Assembly: GCA_964592965.1 (NCBI GenBank)
Contig: CAZQJX010000011.1
Location: 1-33,705, forward strand
DNA from: CAZKMM01 sp964592965
Lineage (GTDB): Bacteria > RBG-13-61-14 > DRUE01
DNA: 33,705 bases
Direction of reading: 5' to 3'
This document shows positions 8,057-15,806 of the stretch, one piece after another. Numbering within the stretch: position 1 is the first letter of the stretch; each line of letters starts with the position of its first letter. A program made the translations under genes and the position numbers. The notes under the pieces were generated by a model that saw only the letters and a list, made by a program, of their open reading frames with translations, searched no databases and was not told the DNA's origin.

Positions 8057-10367
8057 TTTGCGCTCCTTTTTCCACAGGCTCTGGATAGTCAGGTCGGGAA
8101 TGATACATAGCGCCCAGCACTTTGGTAAATGCTTTAGCAATCTCGTGCAGGTCTTTTAAAGTAAGCTCGCACTCATCAAGCTGACCATCAATAAAAGCCC
8201 GATTAATCAGATTATCAACCATTCCTCTGATTTTGGCGAGATTGGGTTCACGAAGGGTGCGGGAGGCGCTTTCAATTATATCTGCCAGCATAAGTATTCC
8301 TGCCTCACGGGTCTGGGGCTTGGGACCTGGATAGCGGAAATCTTCCTCAACAACCGTATCTACTTCTGGGTTTTCAAGCTCTTTTGCTTTTTCATAAAAG
8401 AATTTAATCAGGCTGGTGCCGTGATGCTGGCGAATGCCATCAATGACCTCTTTGGGCAGATGATACTTCTCTGCCAGCTCCACCCCGTCTTTGGTGTGCT
8501 TGGTCAAAATAAGGGCGCTCATTGTCGGCTTGATTTTTAAATGAGGGTTCTTTCCCTCTCTCTGGTTCTCAGCAAAATATTCAGGCTTGGAAAGTTTGCC
8601 AATATCATGATACATAGCCATCACCCGAACCAGTATGGGATTGGCACCTATTGCCTCAGCAGCAGCTTCTGCTAAATTTGCTACCAAAAGGCTATGCTGA
8701 TGCGTGCCAGGTGCGTGCAGGCTGAGCTCTTTTAGCAAAGGATGCTCCTGATTTAATAGCTCAAGAAGCTTGATATTGGTGCTGTAGTTGAATATCGTTT
8801 CTATGGCAGGAACCAGTCCTGTGGTAACTATGGCAGAGAGAATTCCACCTGAAAAAGCAAAAACACTGTTATAAAAAAGTAGCTCTTGGTCTTGAATGGT
8901 ATTTTTAAGAAGAGCAAATGAAAACACCATTATGAAATTTACCAGTCCCAAAAACAGCCCTGCCCGAAAAATCTTGCTCCTTTGCTCGCACGCTCCTATC
9001 TCATTGGCGCAAACCAGTGCACCTACCAGATGATATATAACTGGATAAAAATCAAATCCCAAAACCAGCCCTGAGAACAGGGCGAGTAAAAAGCTGTAAA
9101 CAATTGCGGTCTCGCTGTTCAAAACCATTCGCACAACCATTGCACTTCCTGCTACTCCTGCCAGATAATAAAAGCTCACCTCATCTGGCAGAGAGAAAAT
9201 CTCCTTAAGATTTCCACCCAAATACACCACCAGCTTAAGAACAAATAAGCTACCAATAAGGCAGATGCTTAAAAAGATTAAATCTTTATACTGAAGCCTG
9301 AACTTCTTTATGTTCCGCTCGCTAAAGGTATAAGTGAAAAACTGGGTAAGGCTTATCAGAATGAGCAGACCAAAGAACAAAAATCCACCGCCAAATTTCT
9401 TCTGCTCGCTCTGAATTGCCCTGAGCTTCTTCCACTGCTCCTCTGTTATTCTATCTCCTTTTCTAACAATAACCTCGCCTTTTTTCAGCTTAAAATAAAC
9501 AGGCTTTACTGCCTGAACCTTCTCCTTTTTAATCTCTTCTGTCTCCTGCTTGTTAAAAGTTAAATTGGGTCGGAGCAGGTCAGATATAATCTTGTTCAAG
9601 ACATTTTTCAGGCTTTTTGGATATCCGGCGAACTTTTGGTCAATGAGCTTTTTAAGCTCTTTCTTTGCTTGCCCAATGTCTTTAATCTGCGTGTAATCAT
9701 TAATTGGCTTTTGCTCACCAGATTTTAAATTGATAATGATAATGCCTTTATCCTTTGCTTTTTGAAGAATTTGAATGTCATAAACAATGGGCTTGGAATA
9801 GATTTCATCAATGATTTTTTGAATATTATTGAGCATTTTCTGGTCAAAATAGAATTTCCTTAAAATACCAAGCTCCCTATCGCTCAGCTCAACCCCTAAC
9901 TCACTGACCAGCTCTTCTTCCCGCTCCTTTTTAAATGCCTCGGGCACAGAAATCATCTCTTCACCAGCAGATTTTCTGGGAAGATAAAGCTCCTGCATTT
10001 TGGAGAAGAAGCTGGTGAGATTCTTTTTAAGCTCATCTTTTAGGCTCGGGTCAAAATCATAAACATCTCTTGCCTGCTCCTGTGCTTCTTTTTTCCTCTG
10101 CTCAGTGGTGACTCGGTCTTCAACTTCTATGTCCCGCAGCACTCTAATGGTTTTATCAGCAACTTCTCCCACCTGATACTTGCGGGCAGTAATATACTGT
10201 CTTGGAAAGAAAATAATCAAAACCACTACCAGTGCCACCAGCACATAAACCACCCAGCGCATCAGCTCTGGATTAGATTGATACGCTTTTCTTAACCGCT
10301 CTTCTATCCGAGCACGCTTTTTCCAGAGAAAGGCGGAAATTTTTTGGGATTTTTGATTTGTTGTCAT
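7950..10367 (-). CDS. pgpH: 7TMR-HDED/HD domain membrane phosphodiesterase (PgpH/YqfF family)
   Basis: Likely a membrane c-di-AMP phosphodiesterase. The 805 residues run in the order of Listeria PgpH: a cytosolic N-terminus, one helix near 38-58, a large outside 7TMR-HDED domain (about 60-310, starting VGEVADKTIRVLRDIEVEDR), about seven membrane helices (325-550), then a cytosolic HD domain. HD ligands are visible in HAPGTHQHSLLVANLAE and AMYHDIGKLSKPEYF (His587-Asp588), with RQHHGTSL further on. The tail after 745 is polar and low-complexity (PVEKGAQSARKNQGLDKESA), and its coding DNA doubles as the start of ybeY. In known PgpH proteins the outer domain gates the hydrolase; the signal is not evident here. 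Activity on c-di-AMP is family knowledge. Confidence 0.9.
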   Translation of the reverse strand: MTTNQKSQKISAFLWKKRARIEERLRKAYQSNPELMRWVVYVLVALVVVLIIFFPRQYITARKYQVGEVADKTIRVLRDIEVEDRVTTEQRKKEAQEQARDVYDFDPSLKDELKKNLTSFFSKMQELYLPRKSAGEEMISVPEAFKKEREEELVSELGVELSDRELGILRKFYFDQKMLNNIQKIIDEIYSKPIVYDIQILQKAKDKGIIIINLKSGEQKPINDYTQIKDIGQAKKELKKLIDQKFAGYPKSLKNVLNKIISDLLRPNLTFNKQETEEIKKEKVQAVKPVYFKLKKGEVIVRKGDRITEEQWKKLRAIQSEQKKFGGGFLFFGLLILISLTQFFTYTFSERNIKKFRLQYKDLIFLSICLIGSLFVLKLVVYLGGNLKEIFSLPDEVSFYYLAGVAGSAMVVRMVLNSETAIVYSFLLALFSGLVLGFDFYPVIYHLVGALVCANEIGACEQRSKIFRAGLFLGLVNFIMVFSFALLKNTIQDQELLFYNSVFAFSGGILSAIVTTGLVPAIETIFNYSTNIKLLELLNQEHPLLKELSLHAPGTHQHSLLVANLAEAAAEAIGANPILVRVMAMYHDIGKLSKPEYFAENQREGKNPHLKIKPTMSALILTKHTKDGVELAEKYHLPKEVIDGIRQHHGTSLIKFFYEKAKELENPEVDTVVEEDFRYPGPKPQTREAGILMLADIIESASRTLREPNLAKIRGMVDNLINRAFIDGQLDECELTLKDLHEIAKAFTKVLGAMYHSRPDYPEPVEKGAQSARKNQGLDKESAKQQSPTEPTPGKGKEAIKRLGG

Positions 10368-10382
10368 CGGCAGGAACTTTGG

Positions 10383-11369
10383 TTAGGTTTTTCTCTCCTT
10401 TCGCTTCCTTTCATCTTCCTCATAGGCACGAATAATCTCCTGAACCAGAGGATGGCGAACCACATCCTGCTCAGTGAAATAGGAAAAATGAATCCCTTCT
10501 ATGCCCTTTAAAATCTTGGTCACATGAACCAAACCGCTCTCCTTGGGTTCTTCTAAATCAATCTGAGTAATATCTCCAGTAATCACTGCTTTGGAATCAA
10601 AGCCCAAGCGGGTGAGAAACATCTTCATCTGCAAAATGGTGGTGTTTTGCGCCTCATCTAAAATGACAAAGCTGTTGTTTAAGGTTCTTCCCCGCATAAA
10701 AGCCAGCGGTGCAACCTCAATTACTCCCCTTTCTATCAGGCGAGATGCACGGTCAAAATCCATCATATCGTGTAGAGCATCATAAAGCGGGCGCAAATAA
10801 GGATTGACCTTTTCCACTAAATCTCCGGGCAGAAATCCCAGCTTCTCTCCTGCTTCAACCGCGGGACGGGTGAGGATAATCCTGCTTACCTCTCCTTCGC
10901 TCAGCGCCTGAACCGCCATTGCCATTGCCAGATAGGTCTTTCCTGTGCCTGCAGGACCTATGGCAAAAACAATATCATTCTTGCGAATAGCCTCCATATA
11001 TTCCTTTTGCGCCAAGCTCTTGGGGAAAATAGGCTTACGCCTGCCAGCAATTACCACCCCTTGTCTGTAAAGGCTCTCTAGGCGAAGATGAGGGTCTTTG
11101 CTTATCATCTTAACTGCTGGCTCTATATCGTGCTCGGTAATGGCATAGCCTTTTTTCAAAAGCCGATACAGCTCCTTAACCACACGCTCCACTACCCGTA
11201 CCCCGCTCTCTGAGCCGAGAATGCGCAGAGCATTCCCCCTAGCCCGAATCTCAACCTCGGTGAGCTCCTCTATCCTTTTTAAGTTGCGGTTGTGCTCACC
11301 ATAAAGCACACGGGCTAAATTGGTATCTTCTAAAGTTAAATCAATGCTGTATGCTAGTTTTTTATTCAT
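10383..11369 (-). CDS. phoH: PhoH family ATPase (YbeZ-like)
   Basis: A cytosolic P-loop ATPase of the PhoH/YbeZ group, linked in other bacteria to YbeY and RNA metabolism. A KH-like N-terminal region (about residues 30-80, EIRARGNALRILGSESGVR) precedes the ATPase domain. Walker A is GPAGTGKTYLAMAMA (about 145-160) and Walker B is FVILDEAQNTT, with the family motifs LTRPAVEAGEKLGFLPGD and RLGFDSKAVITGDITQIDL. I choose ATG 11369 (MNKKLAYSIDL, 328 residues). The in-frame ATG at 11411 lies inside a strong inverted repeat and adds 14 residues with no family match. The gene precedes the pgpH-like gene by 15 bases, giving the classic phoH-pgpH-ybeY cluster. Confidence 0.93.
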   Translation of the reverse strand: MNKKLAYSIDLTLEDTNLARVLYGEHNRNLKRIEELTEVEIRARGNALRILGSESGVRVVERVVKELYRLLKKGYAITEHDIEPAVKMISKDPHLRLESLYRQGVVIAGRRKPIFPKSLAQKEYMEAIRKNDIVFAIGPAGTGKTYLAMAMAVQALSEGEVSRIILTRPAVEAGEKLGFLPGDLVEKVNPYLRPLYDALHDMMDFDRASRLIERGVIEVAPLAFMRGRTLNNSFVILDEAQNTTILQMKMFLTRLGFDSKAVITGDITQIDLEEPKESGLVHVTKILKGIEGIHFSYFTEQDVVRHPLVQEIIRAYEEDERKRKERKT

Positions 11370-11391
11370 TTCCTTGCCCTTTATAGTCTCA

Positions 11392-11418
11392 AAGCCCGAG
11401 CCAGCTGGCATCGGGCTT
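11392..11418 (-). promoter_or_regulatory. Inverted repeat (hairpin) between the PATAN gene and phoH
   Basis: AAGCCCGA and TCGGGCTT are perfect 8-bp arms around the inner palindrome GCCAGCTGGC, so the whole stretch can fold into one long GC-rich hairpin. On the minus strand it is not followed by a T-run; on the plus strand it is followed by CTTTT and AT-rich DNA. It could be a weak terminator, a processing or stability hairpin in the operon mRNA, or a protein site. Confidence 0.45.
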
Positions 11419-11451
11419 CTTTTAAAATCACCCCTTTATTTTCATCTTTTA

Positions 11452-12447
11452 TTATTGAACATTTTGAAGAAAATGCAAGCTTTTGTTTGAAATTATCCCC
11501 TGCTTATAAAGTTCATCTGAGCTTTGAGGATAATAACCCTTTTCCAGATAAAAAATCTCCTCACTCGTTCCGCGATACTCACCGAGCCACTCGGAGAAAT
11601 CAGCTTTGGGCTTTTCTCTCTTTAAATATCCCCACGCCCCAACTGCTAAAAGCCCGAGAAAAACTATTGCTAAAGCCCAAAAGACAAGCTGAGCAAAAAG
11701 TGCATCCCGCTTTTTCTCCTCCTTCAAGGGCTTTTTTGGAACAACCGCAGGCTCAACCCTTTCTTTTTGAATCAAATCTGCAATGATTTTGGCGGTATCA
11801 AATCTGGTTTTGCGAGTAAGAACAGCCAGCTCCGCAATGGTTCGTCTTCCGTCCACCAGCCGATATACCTGCTCCTCATCTGCGCCAAGTCGGTCAGATA
11901 ATCCGAATTCTCCGGGCTTTTTCTTAAAAACCGCATCAAATCCGCCAACCGCTCTTATAACTCTGCTCCACTCATCCTTAACCCGGTATCCGTCCATAAG
12001 AATCTGCTCGGTGTCCAAAAGGGCACAAAGCTCAGGATGATAGTTTACAGTTTGCGATTCAAATTCATACTCACCCTCCTTTAAAAGGAAAAGCTGATGA
12101 AGCAAATCCTGAGCGCGAATCGCCTGAAGCTGTCTTAAATTTTCAGGCTTGACCAAGCCGAGATTAACAAGCACCTGCTCAAACATCTTTAGCTCGGAGC
12201 GGGCTTTATTCAGCGCATAGCGGATATGGTCAGCTCCCAAAATCCGTGCCCTGATAAGATAATCTTCTAGCCTCTCGCCCAGCTCCTCAGGCTCTTTTTC
12301 CACCAAAACTATCTTTCCAGAATCAAAAAAAATCTTGTAGCGAAGTCTCTCTGAGCGCACCTCCAAAATTCCGCTCCGCCTCTGAAGACCTATCAGCTGT
12401 AAAATCTCGCTGATGCCAAAGTCCCTAAGCGAACCTTTAAGTCCCAT
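11452..12447 (-). CDS. PATAN/DUF4388-domain membrane protein
   Basis: A 331-residue protein starting with a PATAN (DUF4388) domain: GSLRDFGISEILQLIGLQRR, then SGILEVRSERLRYKIFFDSGKI, the usual LQLL-LxR-SGxL ... F-xGKI pattern. A helical stretch (70-160) and a winged-helix-like segment (about 185-235, DEEQVYRLVDGRRTIAELAV) follow, then a basic linker, one membrane helix near 255-275 and about 50 residues outside. PATAN domains act in bacterial signalling, often with response regulators, GTPases or TPRs; the mechanism is mostly unknown. A GGAG sits nine bases before the ATG, three bases after the upstream gene. A second PATAN-like domain sits inside the BY-kinase at 17685-20243. Confidence 0.8.
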   Translation of the reverse strand: MGLKGSLRDFGISEILQLIGLQRRSGILEVRSERLRYKIFFDSGKIVLVEKEPEELGERLEDYLIRARILGADHIRYALNKARSELKMFEQVLVNLGLVKPENLRQLQAIRAQDLLHQLFLLKEGEYEFESQTVNYHPELCALLDTEQILMDGYRVKDEWSRVIRAVGGFDAVFKKKPGEFGLSDRLGADEEQVYRLVDGRRTIAELAVLTRKTRFDTAKIIADLIQKERVEPAVVPKKPLKEEKKRDALFAQLVFWALAIVFLGLLAVGAWGYLKREKPKADFSEWLGEYRGTSEEIFYLEKGYYPQSSDELYKQGIISNKSLHFLQNVQ

Positions 12448-12450
12448 TGC

Positions 12451-14265
12451 TTACAGCTCCACAGAAAAAAGCTTAAAATATAAAATAAGCGCGACTAGCG
12501 CAAAAAGAAAATAAATCCCGCCTCCAATCAAAATCCACCAGGGAAATCCCAAAGAAATTGATATAAGGCTGGGAACAAAACCCCAGCGTGCCAAAAGCAG
12601 GCTTAAAAAAGCCAAAGGAAAAACCATAAAAACTAGCCCAATACCAGCCCGCTCCTCAAAAATAAAAGCAGAGCCCGGAAAAAGAAGATTGAGAACAACA
12701 CTAGCACCACCTGTAATCTGATGATACCTTCTCGCCTTGCTTCGCTGAAGCATTTTGGCTTTTGGGTCAAGCGCCTTGCCAGAAACAAACGCCTGATAGC
12801 ACGCCTGACAAACTCCCTTTATTCTGCTCTCCGCAAGGCAGTTCGGGCAGATAATCCCACCGCAGTAAGAACAAATGCCCACTTTTAATCTTTTGCGCAG
12901 GAATATAGTGAGCAAAATCCCTATCAGCAAAATTGCGAAGCGAAACTTAGCCTGCACCAACAACTCAGCAAAACCTTTTTGAAAGCCAGCCTCTTTTTTA
13001 AGTAAAAAATTTGGGATTGAACTGCGAAAACCAATAATAGGCTCCCTGACGAGCTCCTTCAAAAAATCAAACCTCTCCACCTCACCTTCATTCATTGCCA
13101 CTGCTTTTTTATATGCGGTATCAGAGGCGTCAAACTCCCTTAGCTGGCTGAGAACCTGGCTGAGATTATAAAGCGCTTCCACAGGAACATCTTTCATTGG
13201 CTCTGCCCGCTCCAGCGCCTCTTTTGCTTGGTCAAATTCACTGAAATCTATATAAAGGCAGGCAAGATTGTTATAAGCATAAGCTCCTGCCTGTGGATGG
13301 TTGATGAGCTTTAGCAGAAGCTCAGCCGAAGCAGAATAATTCCCTGCCCTTCTCTCCGCCTCTGCCCAAGCAAGGATAAAAGCCGAAGAGCTCCCCCCAC
13401 CAGCTCTTGCTCTCAGCTTGTTTAAATCCTCCTTTGCCACCATTCCCATTCCAATGCGGAACTCATCTAAAGCATTTTCATAGCTGGCTAGCTCTAAAAG
13501 CTCTGTGCTCTTTTGGGAAATACCAATCTCAAAGCAAAAACAAGCAAGCAAAATCCAGTAAATAATCTGGACACGCTGATTGAGAAAAACCGCGCACAAA
13601 ACCCCTATCCAGATAAAAACGCTCCAAGCACCCAAGCCAAAGTAAAAGGGCGCAAAGAAAATAATCAATGCCAGAACAAATGCAGAACGCCGAAATTTAT
13701 CTGGAAAAAGCTCCACAAACCAGTGCACAGCCATTCGTCCGCCACGAGCTATTATCATCAGGCTGAAAATTCCTACAAGGAGCTTAATCCAATTCGCAAC
13801 AACAAATAAGCCAAAGGAGCGAAGCCAAAGCCAGCTGGGAAAATCATATTTTAATGCCTTTATCCCTGCCTTTAACTCTCCCAGCCCGTCTTGAAGATTG
13901 GCTTGGCTTAAAAAAATTCGTGCCCGCATAAAATATAACTCTGAGCTTTTGGGAGCAAAATATCTGCTGTAGGCAAGGAGCTTGTTTTGAACCTCTGGCT
14001 GGGCGCGGTATTTTACTGCCAAGCGAACCAGACTCGCTCCATAGGCGGGAAGATTGCGAATATCATATTGCACGCACAGGGCAAGAGCCTTATCAAGATA
14101 TTTAAAAGCTTTATCAGCATCTCCTTTTTCAAAGGCAATTACTCCTTGATGAAAACTCCCCGCTATATCATCAGGAACTAAATGATAGTTGTAAATCTCT
14201 GCCCGAGCTGAAAAAGCCAGAAAACCAAAAACAATCAAAAGCAGAAATTTCCTCTCCCCCTTCAT
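12451..14265 (-). CDS. Secretory-signal TPR membrane protein with Cys-rich zinc-ribbon-like motif
   Basis: A 604-residue protein of unknown function. A signal peptide (MKGERKFLLLIVFGFLAFSARA) is followed by TPR-like helices (about 25-140), three or four hydrophobic helices (150-245), more TPR helices (260-400), a helix near 445-460 and then a basic stretch with three CxxC pairs (CSYCGGIICPNC ... CQAC), a likely zinc-binding knuckle on the cytosolic side. Three or four hydrophobic segments close the protein (540-600). Such layouts can tether complexes at the inner membrane, but no enzyme motif is seen. It is the first gene of the minus-strand run, three bases ahead of the PATAN gene, so the pair probably works together. 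No clear Shine-Dalgarno precedes the ATG. Confidence 0.75.
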   Translation of the reverse strand: MKGERKFLLLIVFGFLAFSARAEIYNYHLVPDDIAGSFHQGVIAFEKGDADKAFKYLDKALALCVQYDIRNLPAYGASLVRLAVKYRAQPEVQNKLLAYSRYFAPKSSELYFMRARIFLSQANLQDGLGELKAGIKALKYDFPSWLWLRSFGLFVVANWIKLLVGIFSLMIIARGGRMAVHWFVELFPDKFRRSAFVLALIIFFAPFYFGLGAWSVFIWIGVLCAVFLNQRVQIIYWILLACFCFEIGISQKSTELLELASYENALDEFRIGMGMVAKEDLNKLRARAGGGSSSAFILAWAEAERRAGNYSASAELLLKLINHPQAGAYAYNNLACLYIDFSEFDQAKEALERAEPMKDVPVEALYNLSQVLSQLREFDASDTAYKKAVAMNEGEVERFDFLKELVREPIIGFRSSIPNFLLKKEAGFQKGFAELLVQAKFRFAILLIGILLTIFLRKRLKVGICSYCGGIICPNCLAESRIKGVCQACYQAFVSGKALDPKAKMLQRSKARRYHQITGGASVVLNLLFPGSAFIFEERAGIGLVFMVFPLAFLSLLLARWGFVPSLISISLGFPWWILIGGGIYFLFALVALILYFKLFSVEL

Positions 14266-14669
14266 TGAAATTCTTTTAACATTAACACAATCTTGGATTT
14301 CTTTTCAAGAAGATTCCTGTTAACTGGTTTAAAATTTGAACATATTATGACAAAACATTCCTAAAAATCCTTTTCATTCTTTAAATTTTGAAAAATTTGG
14401 AAAATTAAATAAAAAGAAAAAGGCAGATTTAAAATATTGTTCTCGTATGCAAAAATCTATTGCCAATTTTTAAACCACTGCTTGGAAATCTGAACCTTAA
14501 AAAGAGTTTTTTATTTTCAGAGCTTTTTTCGCAAATATAAGCCTTTTTGTGCTCTAAAATTTAAACCAGTGATTTAAAAATTGAAGATTCTTTAAAAATT
14601 TTCAGCTTAAAAATTTCCCAATTAACAAAAATATGCTAAAATATAAAATTCTGAAATAGGAGAAAAAAA
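14266..14669. other. AT-rich divergent intergenic region (404 bases)
   Basis: No gene or RNA that I can support lies here. It separates the minus-strand housekeeping run from the plus-strand polysaccharide operon, so it must hold promoters for both. A motif ACTGGTTTAAA occurs at 14323-14333, inverted as TTTAAACCAGT at 14560-14570 and nearly as TTTAAACCACT at 14469-14479. These are possible binding sites for a shared regulator. On the minus strand a TTGAAA about 40 bases before the TPR gene could be a -35, but no convincing -10 follows. Confidence 0.5.
14622..14649 (+). promoter_or_regulatory. Possible promoter of the polysaccharide operon
   Basis: TTAACA at 14622-14627 and TAAAAT at 14644-14649 are 16 bases apart, just upstream of AGGAG (14658-14662) and the TTG start at 14670. 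A second TAAAAT at 14637-14642 would give a longer leader. Both are plausible and neither is certain. Confidence 0.35.
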
Positions 14670-15806
14670 TTGTCCAGCAAACAAAAAGGGTATTTAACCG
14701 AGGGTAGGTGCTCTATTCCTTTGCTCAAGCCATGGCTGGTAAGTCCTGACCAGTTATGGGAGGACTTTAAGCAGATTTGCTCAAATGGCAGGTTAAGTCT
14801 TGGAAAATTTACTCAACGCCTTGAGGAGCGGGCAAGAAAAATCCTTGGCGTAAAAGAGGCAGTAGCGGTAAGCAGTGGAACCAGCGGTTTAATTCTGCTT
14901 CTACGGGCACTTGGAATTAAAGGCAAGGTAGTAGTTCCTGGCTTTACCTTTCCTGCTACTAGTCATTCGGTTTTATGGGCAGGAGCGAAGGTAAGGTTCT
15001 GCGATGTTTGCGAAGATGATTTTACCATTTCTGTTAAGGAACTGGAGAAAATAAATGACCCCGATGTAGAGGCGGTATTCGCAGTGAACATCTTTGGTCT
15101 TCCGCCCAAGATAAAAGAGCTGGAAGAAATCTGTGAGAAAAAAGGCTGGAGCCTTCTTTTTGATTCTGCTCAGGGTCTGGGTGCTAGGTATAATGGCAGA
15201 AAAACAGGCGGATTTGGAAAGGCAGAGGTATTTAGTATGAGCCCGAGCAAGGTGATTACTGCTGGGGAAGGCGGGCTCATTACCACTAACGACACCCAGC
15301 TTGCGGAAAAGCTCCGCTCCCTGCGTGATTACGGCAAAACCAAAGACGATATCGCTTATCTGGGCTTGAGCGCAAGAATGAGCGAGTTCAACGCACTGGT
15401 GGCTTTTCATTCACTGGCTCATTTGGAAGAGCTTGTAGAAAGCCGTCGTCAAAAAGCCCTTCGCTATAGGGAAGAGCTTGGAGAGATTGCGGGGATAAGC
15501 TTTCAGCAGGGAACAAAAGAGCAGGAGAGCGGTTATAATTATTTTGTTATCAGGCTAACTGAGGAGAGCTTTTTATCAAGAGATGAGCTCTGGCAGGGTC
15601 TTTTAAATGAAGGGATAGAAACCAAAAGGTATTTTTATCCACCTGCTCATAAAATCAGCGCTTATAAAAGCTGGTCAAATAGCCAGCTCCCTGTAAGCGA
15701 AAAATTAAGTGAGAGCTGTCTTGCTCTTCCACTGTATCCTGAGCTTGAAGAAGAAAAGCAGGAGCAAATCATCAAAACTATAAAAAAGCTAATGGCTGAA
15801 AAATGA
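14670..15806 (+). CDS. DegT/DnrJ/EryC1/StrS family sugar aminotransferase (TTG start)
   Basis: A PLP-dependent nucleotide-sugar aminotransferase, most likely acting on a 4-keto or 3-keto UDP- or dTDP-sugar to give an amino sugar for a surface polysaccharide. At 378 residues it has family length. The cofactor pocket shows SSGTSGLILLLRAL (phosphate contact), VVVPGFTFPATSHSVLWAGA, an Asp in LLFDSAQGLGA and the Schiff-base Lys194 in SMSPSKVITAGEGGLIT. The start is TTG at 14670 with AGGAG seven bases before it; no ATG fits the conserved N-terminus. It heads the operon and overlaps the 4,6-dehydratase by four bases (ATGA), a natural partner because that class of enzyme makes the 4-keto sugar. Confidence 0.92.
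   Translation: MSSKQKGYLTEGRCSIPLLKPWLVSPDQLWEDFKQICSNGRLSLGKFTQRLEERARKILGVKEAVAVSSGTSGLILLLRALGIKGKVVVPGFTFPATSHSVLWAGAKVRFCDVCEDDFTISVKELEKINDPDVEAVFAVNIFGLPPKIKELEEICEKKGWSLLFDSAQGLGARYNGRKTGGFGKAEVFSMSPSKVITAGEGGLITTNDTQLAEKLRSLRDYGKTKDDIAYLGLSARMSEFNALVAFHSLAHLEELVESRRQKALRYREELGEIAGISFQQGTKEQESGYNYFVIRLTEESFLSRDELWQGLLNEGIETKRYFYPPAHKISAYKSWSNSQLPVSEKLSESCLALPLYPELEEEKQEQIIKTIKKLMAEK

Noticed and set aside
8057..8140. ATG 8140 as the start of ybeY
   Set aside because: It would add 28 residues (MLKHLPKCWALC...) not found in YbeY and lacks a ribosome site; GTG 8056 has AAGGAG.
11370..11411. ATG 11411 as the start of phoH
   Set aside because: The codon lies inside the strong hairpin and the extra 14 residues match nothing in PhoH.
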